From positions 8,544,181 to 8,608,180 of the forward strand of contig OX424570.1 of the NCBI GenBank assembly GCA_949152475.1: 64,000 bases of DNA. The letters run 5' to 3'. Positions 1 to 12,679 of this stretch are shown here, piece by piece. The stretch comes from Terebella lapidaria (taxonomy: Eukaryota > Annelida > Polychaeta > Terebellida > Terebellidae). The notes below the pieces were generated by a model. That model did no database searches and was not told the origin of the DNA. It was given only the letters and a program-made list of their open reading frames with translations. The position numbers were made by a program, and so were the translations under genes. Positions within the stretch are counted from its first letter, which is position 1; every line of letters begins with the position of its first letter.

Positions 1-290
1 TGGCGAGTGATATTCACAACACATATGATATAGCAATGATGCATGTATTTTTGGTCCTTGATCGAACACGGTAGGATAGTAAACTGAACACAACGCAGTA
101 TGAATGTATGTACACACACAATAACTAACTAAGACACTTATCGTCATGTGATATGGTCTGCCGAATATTAATTGAAAAAGGCGGCGAGAGTATCATGATG
201 AGCTCGGCTAATCACCCGCGATATAGTGATATCCCCGATTCGATCATGACCATGATGGGTGTGAATGCTGATAGTTCAGTTTTACCGCCA

Positions 291-397
291 AGGTCACATG
301 GATGCTAAACGATTACTAGCGCTTCAGCGCCTCCTGTGTTTTTCCCTAGGTCACACAGATGCTAAGCGATAACTGGCGCCTCATCGCCTTCTGTGCC
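291..397. repeat. Two-copy direct repeat, 57-bp period
   Basis: Two similar stretches, about 291-340 and 348-397, each start with aggtcaca, run through gatgctaa and a GCGC-containing middle, and end in ctgtg. They may be a fragment of a dispersed repeat. No gene is recognised in 1-600. Confidence 0.5.
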
Positions 398-601
398 ACT
401 TTTTATCTGAGCTGCTATGCGATGCCCGTGTCATCTCCATCCACCCTGCCACATCTCTTAAGTCGGTGACCGACCTAGTTCTTTTGTCTAGGGGTCAGGC
501 CATGTTAGTGCCACTGACGTGAGCTCAGATTTTTTGGACGGAACTTCGACACACTGTAAGGATAATGCAATTTCTGCAAAATAAGGCATAAGTGAGGGGG
601 T

Positions 602-914
602 GATACGATGTCCGAGATACTACTGCCCATTTATGTACTTCACAAAATGTTAGCAGCGGTTGATATTCTCCAGAAATCACGTTTATTTCATCAATATTTA
701 CCCCCAATTTCAACACGGTGATCACGTTCATCGTCATTTTCAAATACTTCTGATGTCCGATACGATGTCCGAGATACTGCTGCCCATTTATGAACCTCGC
801 AAAAAGTTAGCAGCGGTTGATAATCCCCAGAAATAACGTTTATTTCATCCATGTTTACCTCCAAATTCGACACGGTGATCACGTTCATCGTCATTTTCAA
901 ATACTTCTGGACAT
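602..914. repeat. Tandem duplication, 157-bp unit
   Basis: Two head-to-tail copies begin with gatacgatgtccgagatac at 602 and 759. Both contain the same body ending in cgttcatcgtcattttcaaa. On the minus strand both give a similar open frame (MKMTMNVITV...), but this follows from the duplication and I see no sign of a real protein. The copies differ at scattered positions, so the duplication is not brand new. Confidence 0.75.
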
Positions 915-1802
915 TTATTTAAATGGTCTCTACACGGAAGTTGAGGTAATGATCTCTGGTTTCATATAGCCTGTGAATATGTTGTAAGTTTCAGTTATTC
1001 CTAAAGGGTTTGGGGATTTCAGTTATTCCACCGATTTGGGGATCACAAAAAAGTCTCTTTTGACAGGGAAGTCTTATTTCGTATATGTACGATTGCAATT
1101 ATTTTTCCATGCTCTATTACCATTGTTCCAGCACAATCCCTCAGTTCTCGAGCATTCCGAAGCTCATGTATGATGTTGGCATTGACAAAAACGAAGACAT
1201 TATTGACTGATTGGTCAGCCAATGCCCTTGCCCTTTACCGAAGGATAAATTCCAGTGACTCTGTGCTCTTTTTGTCCTCAATCATTCTTTGTCTTAGCTT
1301 TTCTCTGTGGTTTGTAATGCCGGGATGTCCCAACGATTCTGAGATTTTCTTGGTCTCAGATGGGATGTCTGTATCTAATCTGTCCATTAGTTGCTTGGGA
1401 TTGGAATGCATCATATGCCACCCTTTTCGCTGTCTCGATTGATTGTCTGTTCTTTGGTTTAGTCCACGGGAATTTATGTAAACCAATTTTGTGTAAATCA
1501 AATCACTTGGTTATGTACAGTATTTCGGCAACCGATTTCAACAGACGCTGGTTCACGATAGAGTGACAATAATGGTGCTTTATCGCCAATATTATCGGAT
1601 TTGAAATATGTTTGTGGAATTTGATCAAATAATGAGAAGAATTTGATCAAAAAGAAGAATTCCAGAAACAACTACATATACCACACTGTCTGCCCCTGAT
1701 GACGCCAGTGTGTCTTTTGATAAAGTAATTGGTCGGGCTTTGTTTCTATTGCAAAATGTTGTATTTTATGTTTGTTATTGGAATCATCAAAATTTGGCTG
1801 TA
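915..1802. other. No recognised gene; one uncertain minus-strand open frame
   Basis: Most of this stretch shows nothing identifiable. The minus strand at 1235-1501 has an 88-codon frame with a charged, helix-prone C-terminal half (residues such as REKLRQRMIEDKK). It could be an exon fragment of an unknown gene, but there is no recognisable domain and the plus strand is open over the same region, so chance is equally likely. Confidence 0.3.
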
Positions 1803-2636
1803 AAGGGCCATTTATACTGCATCGCTTTCGCTTCGCTATCACTTCACTTTCATTGAAAAGCTAATCGCTAATCGCTAAAAGAAGACATAGATTATTTTCA
1901 AAACTACACTAGAATATCAGCGGGATGTTTTGAACATCTGATAGAAAAGTTGTAATCTTATATAATCAAATGTCAAAGATTTTTGATATCTATGACAACG
2001 TCATAGATCTCATACCATGCCGTATAAAATTGGCAATCACACTGAGGTAGGCATATATGTTTAGAAATATAATTTCTAAGGTCCATCATATGGAGTTTGG
2101 TGTATTTTATAGATATTTATGGATATTCATATTGAATTAACATACAATGTACGATGGTTATTAGGCCTATGTGCCTGAATATGGGCTTCCCGATTTTGTC
2201 GTATTATGATTGATTTGATACTATTAATTGATAGTATATTGTTAAGATATAGACATATCGACACTTTTTCTTTTCTTTTCTTCTTCTAAGTTATTTTATG
2301 CATACGTGTTATATTATAAAGTTTTGGCATCAGGAGATTCCAAGAAATCATTCTCTCATCCGTACCGCATACACTGTATAGCCGTCTTCTATCTGCAACA
2401 TCATTGCCGAAGTGTATGGGATAATGTAATGAAAACAATACACGTTACCCTTCTTTACTAGTACTATTTTGATATATTATGTAACCTTATATGCTGTATC
2501 AATCAGACAGATCCACTATCAGTTATCATGTAGTCAGAGGCTTTTAAAACACAACATCATAAAGCGAATCGCCGGCGAATCGCTAGCAATTCGCTTTTGA
2601 AAGCGAAGCGAAAGCGATGCAGTATAAATGGCCCTT
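1803..2636. mobile_element. MITE with about 34-bp terminal inverted repeats
   Basis: The left end (1803-1838, starting aagggccatttatactgc) reappears in reverse complement at 2601-2636. Inside the TIRs lie several GCGATTCGC/GCGAAGCG-type short motifs in inverted arrangement (1830-1875 and 2565-2610). The 834-bp interior is AT-rich and holds no usable open frame, so this is a non-autonomous DNA transposon. The flanking TA-rich bases do not give a clear target-site duplication, so the superfamily is not assigned. Confidence 0.8.
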
Positions 2637-2849
2637 ATTGGTGGTTATAGATTGATACTTACATTTAGATACATTAAGTTGGCATCTCAATGGATCATAA
2701 CCAGATGGCATGTTTCGAATAACTTGTCAGTCTTTGTGTCTATCTAGCATTTTGAGGTGGAAATGAACAGTACTAAACGGATCTTAAGAATGAAATACGC
2801 TCCCCAACACGCTTTAGAGACAATCATGTTTCTGTCTAGAAGAGCAGTC

Positions 2850-3135
2850 CGTCCATAGGTTCAATAAACTCAATAGGTTATTGAACCTCCATAGGTTCAA
2901 TAAGCCTTTTGGCTTGTGATAAGGTTCCTATGTACAGTGTACTCTGCCGGAACCCGCTCTTGTATATACCGGAATTTTGTCCATACCGGCGTTCCTCTTA
3001 GGTCCCGATTTCTTCCCATTTGTTTCTGTAGAAAGCAACTCTCGATATACCGGATGTTGTCCATTCTGAAAACCGGCCGTATCTCTGTGACCCAACCGGC
3101 CATATCGCATTGTCCAAACCGGCGTTATCCCAATG
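2850..3135. repeat. Short inverted repeat and ACCGG-rich stretch
   Basis: At 2855-2905 the motif cataggttcaataa occurs twice with its reverse complement between, making a small palindrome. From 2945 to 3125 the motif ACCGG recurs about six times at irregular spacing, followed by GTCC or CGTT. It looks like a degenerate dispersed repeat; the open frames on both strands here are probably incidental. Confidence 0.4.
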
Positions 3136-3649
3136 ATTCAAATCTGCGGCGACTAAATTGCAATTAGCGATACTTCATCGGATCACAGACCGATGTCAGA
3201 GGCTGCGCTTTAGTCACACGTCTTTGTAAACACAACAGCATCGGGAACATGGCGCTGACAAATTGTAATTAACAACAACTAAACTTCGTCAGTTAGGGTA
3301 GTTTGAAGAATGCATGATTTACCTGACATGATTTCTAGAGTAAATCACTGCTAGCTCATCACTGGGGTGAAACGCATTGTTCAAAGTGATTATATCAGCG
3401 CATGCTATAAACGCAGACAACAATCTATGACATCGTGTCATCTTGTCTCACTATATATGTTCTGCAGTTGGTTTTAAGATGTGCTAATAGCACAAGATTA
3501 TAATGATGTCAATGGTCCTACAATTATTCATCGATTGACCCAAATTATTCACTTGAATGTTCCGCAAGAAATCCATACAGATCCGACCTATCACCAATAA
3601 CATGATATTGACTACGCCGATATCAATAGTTTGTAACTACATGTATTTA

Positions 3650-4075
3650 AAATAGCAGGCCGGTATTTAGTTACTTTGTGTTATGTGTTTGAATACAATA
3701 TGTTTTTTAAAAACATTTTATATCTATTTACATATTCAATACAAGATAATAAAACACGAGCACAATTTTGACGATTACTATCCAACCGAGTTGTCTTTCC
3801 ATTCGTTTTAACACATATTTTATGCCAGTTTTGTATATAATCAAACGAAGTGTATCCATCAAACCTAAAATTAAAGAAATGCCCAAATTGCTCCTTAAAA
3901 TCCACACCAAGTACATTTCTAGTGTGTATCTGCATATAAAATGTAGTTATGAGAAAATAGTCAGTGATATACCGTGGTGTGCGTGGGATTGTCAGTCCAT
4001 CTTGCACTTTTATGCTTTGTTTACATCTACGTGTGATGGATACAGTTCCTGTATTTACGCGTGAACTGCTTGTCC
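3650..4075 (-). repeat. Dispersed repeat, inverted partner of 28010-28440
   Basis: Read on the minus strand, this segment aligns with the plus strand at 28010-28440 at roughly 70-75% by eye. Shared landmarks are gaactgtatccatc, gatgtaaacaaa, gatacacttcgtttg and agacaactc/agacaacta. One short frame stays open in both copies (core DTLRL-YKTG-RQLG), so the ancestral repeat may have carried a coding segment. No known domain is recognised. Confidence 0.6.
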
Positions 4076-4229
4076 AAAGTACTAAAACTACTTAATAGGC
4101 CAGTTGTAGTTCGTGTTTCGTCCTTTGTCCACACTGGTTTCTTTAAAGTTTGCGATTGAATCTTTCTGAAATATTGCAAAAAATATGCCTGAATTAATTT
4201 TGAAGAGGAGAGAGGTATTTCTTATTTTT

Positions 4230-5600
4230 AGGTTACCGGACCTTTGGTCCGCTAACCTATTGGCATGGCGTTGCGTCCGGCGTCCGGCATCGGCGTCGGC
4301 GTCGTCCACATTTTTATCTTTTTTGTTTACGGACCAATCTTTCTGAAATTTTGCACAAAAATGCACAAAAATAATTCAAGAAGGATATATTTTTTAGTTT
4401 TTTGATCTTCGCAATTTTTTCAAAATGGCGGCCGTTTTTGTCGAAAATCGGCCAATTTTGGACTTTGGCGGCCATTTTCTCAAAATCTGTTCAGTAACTT
4501 TTTTTCTTTTTGATACATAACACTCCTCATATGTACTCCTATGATGTCTATAAATTTCGTCGCGATTGAATCGCTCGAAGTGGGCCATCTTGGCCCAAAC
4601 TCGGCCCAAATGGAACTTTCCCATGTTAAATTCTCCTATGCTTTATAATGGGACACATTAAGCCTAATATCTCACTTAATATTGAGATTAGAGACTAGGA
4701 ATCAATTGTGGACATATAGGAAATGATATATGCTGAATATTGTCGTGACCTTGAATTTGACCTTTGACCTCATTTTCAAGGTCACAGGACAAAATTGCCA
4801 ATATCTTGCTTATTAGCTACTTTACAGCTTAGGAATCAATTGTGAACATATAGGAAATGATATATGCTGAAAATTCTCATGACCTTGAATTTGACTTTTG
4901 ACCTCATTTTCAAGGTCACATGACAAAATGGCTAATATCTCGCTTATTATCGACTTTACAGCTTAGGAATCAATTGTGAACATATAGGAAATGATATATG
5001 CTGAATATTCTCGTGACCTTGAATTTGACCTTTGACCTCATTTTCAAGGTCACAGGACAAAATGGCCAATATCTTGCTTTTTAGCGACTTTACAGCTTAG
5101 GAATCAATTGTGAACATATAGGAAATGATATATGCTGAATATTCTAGTGACCTTGAATTTGACTTTTGACCTCATTTTCAAGCTCAACAGGACAAAATGG
5201 CTAATATCTTGCTTATTATCGACTTTACAGCTTAGGAATCAATTGTGAACATATAGGAAATGAGATATTCTGAATATTTTAATTATATTGAGTTTGACCT
5301 CTGACCTAAATTTCAAGGTCAGTCATTTTATTTTCAAAGTCAGATTACAAAATGGCTTATATCTCACTTATTATCGAATTTACAGCTTAGGGGTCCATAG
5401 TGAACATATAGGAAATGATGTATGCTGAATAGTTTGGTGATCTAGAATTTAACCTTTGATCCCATTTTCAAGGTTAGAGATATGGCGATTTCAGTGGTCA
5501 CCTTGAATTTGACCTTCAACTTTCTCGGCTTAACTCTGTATATTTCTCCGGTAACCTTTCTAGCCGATTGGGCTAATTTTTTTTCTTATTGTTACGTTTC
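4230..5600 (+). mobile_element. Hairpin-headed GGTCA repeat element, copy 1
   Basis: The copy starts with a 29-nt near-palindrome (4230-4258; 13-nt arms aggttaccggacc / ggtccgctaacct, loop ttt), then attggcatggcgttgcgtcc and a GTC/GCC-rich run. A body with tttctgaaattttgca and a cat-agg-agaattta motif follows, then a tandem array, and the copy ends near agccgattgggct. The same order appears in reverse at 56175-58023 and again at 62673-63830. It encodes no recognisable protein, so it looks like a non-autonomous element of unknown class. Confidence 0.7.
4680..5480 (+). repeat. Tandem array, about 135-bp unit, rich in TGACCT half-sites
   Basis: About six diverged units repeat with a period of 133-150 bp. 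Each carries taggaatcaattgtgaac, aggaaatgatatatgctgaa, a run of gaccttgaatttgacctttg type, and caaaatggctaatatct. The units lie inside the hairpin-headed element and recur, inverted, at 56230-56760. Two units hold the exact motif TGACCTTTGACCT (4758-4770 and 5026-5038). Confidence 0.85.
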
Positions 5601-5739
5601 TTCTCAAAATGACGTTTCTTCTCAAAAGGACTTGAAAAATGTAAGCTCAAACAATGTAAGCTGTGTGGAGTAAACTCTTTTAGTATTGACACATTTAAAT
5701 AGGAAGTCACATATACCATGTATACATGTAGTTATTTTA

Positions 5740-6240
5740 GTGGTGACCTTGGTTTTGACGTTTTGTGACCTTGAAATGTCAAAACTGCAACTCGAGTTAA
5801 GGAATGGGGTTGTGCTTCCAGTAAAATTATTACCTGGGGGATATTTCTGTCCATTTTAAAACTTATATTAGGTTGTGATTTGCCTCTTTGCTGGTGAAAG
5901 CTGTTCTCAACTATGTCGCTGTTCAGCCGTGCCGGAACGATTGTCGCACCTGGGGTAAATTGTTGATACATGTTGATCAACTCACATAATTCGGTGACAT
6001 ATCTGTCAAGATCGTCATGGGCCTCCGCGAACACCAGCAGTCGAGCATGCTTCTTGGGATACTTGTTTTTCGTATTCTATCAAGATGACTTATATATTGA
6101 CACATTCAAATGTGAAGTCACACATAGCGATTTCAGTGGTTACCTTGAATTTGACTTTGAGTGACCTTGAAATGTCAAAGTTGGTTTACCTTGAAATGTC
6201 AAATTTGGTTTACCTTGAAATGTCAAATTTGGTTTAAAAA
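5740..6240 (+). repeat. TGACCTTG-rich stretch ending in a 27-bp triplication
   Basis: This continues the GGTCA-type repeat landscape. At 6165-6236 a unit containing ttaccttgaaatgtcaaa occurs three times head to tail. The frame open through it is a by-product of the repetition. Confidence 0.6.
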
Positions 6241-7735
6241 CCAATCATTTGCGGCTCAACAGTATACAATTCAAATATATAGTCAGAAACACAATATGCA
6301 CAACATTAGAGGAAAGATAAATAATGCGAATCGTATGTCATTATGTGAAATATTTGAGCATTTGGTATTATATTATTGTTTACGTAATGAAAGCTGGGGG
6401 ACAAAATTAGCTGTTATTTTACATCAGTTTTGACCCCTAAGTTCAAATTAAAACAATTTAGACATCCAACACATACCTCAGGAATTGCGTGTTTGTCAAA
6501 TACCCTATGGTTTATGGTAACTATCCACAAAGTACTATTTATTACTCAACAATAGGGTAAATACATCAATATTATAGATCAATCTAAAAAAAAGCCTCGT
6601 ATCTACTTGCATGATTGGCTAGCAATAGTGTTACATTGCATGGATCTCAATGAAATCCAACACATGTCCCTTACCCTCCCATGATGCTAGGTCTATTTTT
6701 TAAACACTTGTCAAGCGCAGCAATCGGGAGAAACTACTTGTCACATTTTATCTCTCCCTCGAGGCTAGAAGCACACCCTGAAGTATAAAAGCAAGTTTTA
6801 TTTTCTTCTCCCATCTACATTTGTGGGGACAAGCCAAGCTGTACTCGCCTATCGTAGTCAAACCTGGCACTGATGGGATACTCAGATACCCCTCAATTAT
6901 ATAAGGGGCCAGTCGATACTACAACGTTATCTCACGTTCGAACCACTGAGTTTGCCAATACGTTGTTACTTACAGGTAGAAGAGCGGTGATCAATGTTTT
7001 CAAAAGACGTGTGATCAACAGTATGCCTGAAACATGCCCTGCAATTCCCAATCTATAAATCCAGGGTCAGGCAAACTCGAAATATGTTGTTCAAAGAACA
7101 TCCACAAAACACCAACTACTTATACACCATGGATTTTCCCTCGCTTTAATATCTGTGCTGGTTTTATTGAAATACCGAGGCATTCGAAACTTTATAGAGT
7201 GCGCAATGCGGGGTCAAATTTCCACACGGATATTCAACAATCAGAGCAAATCTGAGACAGTCAGAGACAAGAGCAAATCAGACACTGATAACAATATAAG
7301 AGCAAATGAGCTGTAGGCGTTGCCATTTCAGTTCTTCGATAGACCGTCATGATATCAGAATAAAGAAACTCATCATGACGCTACCAAAATATCAATGGTA
7401 TGGTATTCGACAAGACCAAGGGGAACCATGACGGGGCACATGGTTGCCTTTGGGGTGTCAACGTCTGCCGGCTACAGAAATCGTACAACATGCGATACTC
7501 AATTGAAATTATACTTTATGATTCTTTATTGGCCATTACATCTTATATTTTAGGGAGATGCTGCATTTATTTATCTCCGGTGATAATTCTTCAGTTTTGC
7601 AGTTTATATTTCCAACAAGCAGCTTATATTTCCAACCAAGAATCTAATTCCTGATAAAAGTTATTCTTACAGTGGATCGTTTTTATCTACCATTCCGGTT
7701 CTACTTATCACCAAGTATGAAAATATGCCTAATTG
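6241..7735. other. No gene seen
   Basis: Both strands hold only short, low-complexity open frames. There is a small direct repetition of agagcaaatc near 7240-7310 but no recognisable element. Confidence 0.4.
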
Positions 7736-7774
7736 CCTTATTCAGACGAACCGGCACCAGTTTAAAAGGCAAGA

Positions 7775-7850
7775 AGGCCACGGTGTCTCCAGCGACCTAG
7801 ACTATTCTGTGACATTTGAATTATCTCGAAATGCCTCGCAAATTTCAGTT
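7775..7850 (-). repeat. Recurring minus-strand block, copy D
   Basis: On the minus strand this gives gctggagacaccgtggcctt, translating to AGDTVAFLPFK. The same block opens the copies at 11813-12035 and 25990-26110, and a related one lies in each unit of the 7960-11110 duplication. Confidence 0.5.
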
Positions 7851-7959
7851 GGGGGCAAGTAGGTGGGCAGACCTTTCAAACATCTGGAGAACTTATCTCT
7901 CTGCAATTTGGGAGACCTATGGCTGGAATTGAGACATTTGTGGTCGCACTTTATTGCTG

Positions 7960-10900
7960 GTCTTGAGGCGATGATTCTTGAAAGGAATGTTATTTCTTTT
8001 TACGGGGCAATCGATACATTTGATCGTTGCAAGCAGACAGCTTTTTAGTCGTAAATTTGGGATCTATAAGAGCAATGCTTTGCTTTTTTTTTCGCGAACA
8101 CAAAATAACAACCAAGCGTAACTACCAAGCTGTTTTTAACGATACTTTTTTATATTTTTTTATATTGACGTGTTTCCTCTTTTCATTGAGGATCCTGATT
8201 AGATATATTATATTCACATCAAGCAAGTAGATCCGTTTTTTTCTTCATAGCTACCCACAAGTAATCCAGATAATTCCATCATCATGCAAAAGGCAAAACA
8301 AAAACATCTAAATCATCGAAGGGGAACCTAAATTTAACTGGATAACAAACAACTTGATCGGAGATTGGCAGGGAGCTGGGAGTTGGGTGGAGGGGGTTGG
8401 GGGGTTGGGGGGGGGATCCACGAATAAATCGTTTTCAAAGTTGGTGGTGCCAACTTTCTCGAATGTTTGTATCGACAGGTGTGTGGTAGCAAATATACCA
8501 ACTCCACGTATATATCCATTGTTGTAATCAAAACGCGATTGAAATAACATACATGTATTCTGAATGAATGAATTTTGGGAATGTTTTGAAGTTAAAACTT
8601 CTGAGCTGAAATATGCATCACTGAATGGATGCATATTGTATTACCACCCTTATGTCATGTTTCTACACAAACAAAAAGTACACAAAATATTTCCAAGCAG
8701 GATTTTTCCCCCTGTTTTTTTTTCCCCTGTGGCTAAGACACATTTATCTGCCATCCTCTCATGGCTATCACGGTCAATACTTCCGTGCCGCCACCCCAAA
8801 TTAGCGTTGATTGTCCCCGAGAAACGTGTATTGTTCACCTCAAATCGCAACTTCAGGCCTCCATTTATGCTCCTGAGGGCACAGACTTCCTCCTGCAGAC
8901 AACCCGACGCCGCTCTAAATGGCGACAAGGCCATGGCATTTGAAGCAATTTAAATCGTTTTCTGACTTGATCATTGAGGTACTTTCAAACATATGGTAAA
9001 TGACCTAGGCCACTTCACGAGGCAGACGTTGCAAACATATGGGTATATTGCAGATATTGACTTCGACTTGCATCCATTGACTGTTGTGAAGGTCGCGGTG
9101 AATATCTGATGATGTAATTAGATCATCTAATAGCGTTCATGTGATAACTTCAATAGAAGTGGATGTTCGTGTTTGCAAAGCAATACACCAGTGTACTTGG
9201 ATATAGCGTATTTTTCTGTGCGTATTTAGATGACTCTAGTCAAAAGCAACCATCTCCTGTTTTCAGTCAATAGCGGTTAGTTAAATACCTATCCACCCAC
9301 CATTGGTGTATGTAGTCAACACACCCATACCTACATTAATAGATACTTGAATACTGATACAATTTGTCAAATATATCGTATGTGCTTTTAGGCGCATGTG
9401 CCTATTTACAAGCGAAACAGTGCATCTTCTCAAATATAAGCGCATGCACCTATAAACGAGACGAGATAAGAAATCAACGTCGCACAAAAATTCGATTCTT
9501 AACTTATATGCACATACACCTAAAGCGTGAAAATACGGTATGCTTTCTTCACCCTTCCAATATTTGAACATGCCCAATTGGTTAATGGCTGAATGAGAAT
9601 CTATAATAATGTGACCATTCGATACATTCAGGCATTGTTGCAAGCGGACAATTAGTCCTCACTTTGCGATATAAAGGAGCAACGCAACTACATGTATGCT
9701 TCTCTATTGCGCGAAGATGTAATGACAACTAAGCGTATCAAGCAGTTTATAACTATAATTTACAATGCAAATTACTCCAAAGTGTGATAGTTTTATGTGT
9801 TCCCCTTCCTACTAACATCATACATTTGGGTATCTGATCAGGTATATTATATTTACATCATGCACGAAGATTAGTTCATATTTTGTTCATGGCTCCCTAG
9901 AAGTAATCCAGATAAATCACACATTGTGGAACATTTGATGAAAAGCAAATTTTAATCACCAGAAGCGACTCTGTGCGGTGGATAGTAAACAACTTGATCA
10001 CAGAATAGCACGGGTGGGTGAATGCACGAATACATCGTTTCCAGATGTTGGAGCAAACTGTCTCGAATGTTTGTATGGACATATTGTAATACACCCACTC
10101 TACATTCATCAATATATAATCAAAGTTAATGTCATATGCATCACATGTATTAATGTCATATGACATCACATGTTTTTAGTTCAATTTACTGAGCCAAACA
10201 AGCAACAGGGAACGGAGCCGTATAAAGCACTGCCGCAATAATTTCATGTGGTTTACACAACACAAGTAAGTATACAAGAAACGGAACCTTTCCAGGCAGA
10301 ATTTCTTTCCCTGTGGCCACGGTACATGTATCTTCTATCGTCCCCCGGATATCACGGTCAATATTTTTGGACCATCACCCCAAATCGGCGTTGATTGTCG
10401 CCGAGAAACTTGTGATCGGCTCAAGTCGCAATTTTCAGGTCTCCACTTATGCTCTTGAGGGCACAAATTTCCTCTTGCAGACAACCCGACGCCGCTCTGA
10501 ATGGCGACAAGGTCAGGCTGTTTGCAGCGATTCAAATCGTTTCTGACTTGACCATTAAAGTGCTTGGTAAATATGCTGAATTATTTGTCACACTTGGTAC
10601 GTTATAAACATATGGTTTTATATGTTGACTTAGCTGACAACACTTCCCAGTTGCTATAGCTAGGGCTGTAGATGGCTGGTGGTGTGATTTGGTCATTCAC
10701 ATAGAGTTGAGGTGATAACTCCAGTAGAAGTGGATCTTCGTATTTGCAAAGCAATATATTGCACAAGTGTGCTTGGACTCTAGTCGACCGCAGCCCTGTT
10801 CTGCTTTAAGTCAATAGGGTGTTACTTGAAATACCTGCCGTCCCACCATTGTTTTTAGTAACCAACAAACCCATACGTTAATATAATATACTAGAATAAT

Positions 10901-11110
10901 GACACACATTATCAAACACACTATATGTTGGTGCTTATTGGCGCATGCGCCTCTTTGTAAGCGAAACAGTGCATCTTCCCAAATATAAGCGCATGCGTTT
11001 ATAAGCGAGACGAGAAAAAAAAATCGATTTTAACTTATATGCACATGCACCTAAAGCGTACAACTGCACTATGCTTTCATCATCTGTCCAATATTTGAAC
11101 ATGAACTATA
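7960..11110. repeat. Large tandem duplication, unit about 1.55-1.6 kb
   Basis: Unit 1 (about 7960-9580) and unit 2 (about 9580-11110) align collinearly. Matching pairs include 8027/9640 (ttgcaagc-gacag/aat), 8265/9895 (aagtaatccagata), 8425/10025 (cgaata-atcgttt-ca), 8775/10347 (tatcacggtcaata), 8890/10480 (gcagacaacccgacgcc), and 9380/10925 (gcgcatg-gcc). The offset shrinks from about 1613 to 1545, so indels have accumulated and the duplication is fairly old. A roughly 200-bp block near 8770-8960 and 10340-10545 is the best conserved part. Confidence 0.8.
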
Positions 11111-11780
11111 GGTTGCTGTGTGAATCTGAATCTATAATTGATTTTTTTGCGCCTGTGGTGTATGCAAATTTTCAACTTAATTAGGTCTGTCAGAAGAACA
11201 GGCACGCTCCATGCCAATTAGCATGAAACACATTGTCACAAATTCAAATAATTCCTTCAAGGAATATGCACACTACGAATGGGAAGGTTGTTTCCATGAG
11301 GATTCTTTTAAAACTTGTGTGACATTATACCATGCGGAAGATCAAGGGATGCATTTGAAACGTCTCTGGTGATGATGATTTCAACAGAAATGAATATTCT
11401 TTTCTCCAGAGGAATGAATATAATTTCACATATGAAATATCTTTATTTTTATGTTGGCAGTTAATGAAACGAGGACGTTTGGAATAAACGAACAGCCTAA
11501 ATTTCAGATTTTGGTTTCGTGCACATAACTTTCTGCAGAATAAATAGTATAAACAAATTAAGATGCAGATTTTTACTGGACAGAGCGAATGCTCGCTACA
11601 TAGAGCAAATAAATTTAGTTCGCTACATGGAACAGCATAACTTAGTAGGAACATGAAATAAACAGTTTCAAGCATGCTCTGATTAAGATGTTGTCTGATA
11701 CCCAAATATATACAATACTACAAAGTGGTGTACATAAAGTATGAAGACATACCAAGTGAAGACAGTTGGATTGGCTATTT
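11111..11780. other. No gene seen
   Basis: A 126-codon minus-strand frame (11325-11705) has a composition typical of chance frames and no recognisable motif. Nothing else is supported here. Confidence 0.35.
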
Positions 11781-11812
11781 TCACTTCAGTATGGTCTACG
11801 ACAACACTCCTT

Positions 11813-12035
11813 TTACCTCCTCCTTTGAATAAGGTGGCCAATACTCTCTGGCTGTCTCACTTGATTAGCCAGGATTCGTAGCTTAAAAGCGTGTATTGTT
11901 CTCTTCCAGTTGTGCCTCCAGGTCACCACTCTGTTCTCGAGGGTATATGTTCTGTTCTTTAGACAACGTGGCGTAACTCTAAACGGCGACAAGGTCACCG
12001 TATCACCAGCTATTTTAATGGTACTCTGACCTAAA
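11813..12035 (-). repeat. Recurring minus-strand block, copy C
   Basis: Minus-strand reading gives AGDTVTLSPFRV followed by a Cys- and Arg-containing stretch, parallel to LSPFRAASGCLQ in the 8.8 and 10.4 kb copies. An ag lies immediately before the conserved gctgg, as expected of a 3' splice site, but no matching upstream exon is found. It could be a repeated exon or part of a dispersed element. Confidence 0.45.
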
Positions 12036-12554
12036 GTACCTTGTAAAGATTCAGTTGTCTAAATGTGAAGAAGTGCAAATTGATTTTTTTTGGATATACG
12101 CACCTCTTTCTTGCCTGTTGCGAAAATTGTAGAGGCAACTGACTCTTGGGCAAGGTAGATCCGAACATTGAGCTAGTACCTTCAATCGAACGTGTTTGTA
12201 AACAAACCCATAACGAGGCTTGCTTGGATAATACAAACTTATTTGCCTTAATTGAAGGACGTTTCACCCACTTCTGTTTCCGTTTGATGATAGGCTTCAT
12301 CAGAATAAACCCACTGCCCCTCTCTTTTTCATGAATATACATGCCTTCATATAATACACATTACCTCTGGTATGTACAGAAAAAAGCATGACGCGTTCGA
12401 CTCTCGTGCTATTTGCTTAACATTTTTGATTGACCATTCTGGCGTTCTTCAATACTTAATATGCAAGCAAATTGAAATGTTCCACACATGACTAATACTT
12501 TTAAATTTGACTCCTGTCAACGTTAGTTTTCATTTATTGCTTACTATTTTTTGA

Positions 12555-12655
12555 CATATATACTTAAATACTATTTAACAGTGTTTGAATACTTAAATAC
12601 AAGTTAACAGGGTTTGCATACCTGAATACTATTTAGCAGTGTTTGAAATAAACTG
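12555..12655. repeat. Short tandem repeat, about 42-bp unit, three copies
   Basis: Three imperfect units contain acttaaatac followed by tttaacagtgtttgaat. Confidence 0.65.
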
Positions 12656-12679
12656 CACGAACTGATGCAACATCGGATA

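Noticed and set aside
11325-11705. A 126-codon minus-strand gene
   Set aside because: No motif, no repeat of it elsewhere, and composition typical of a chance frame.
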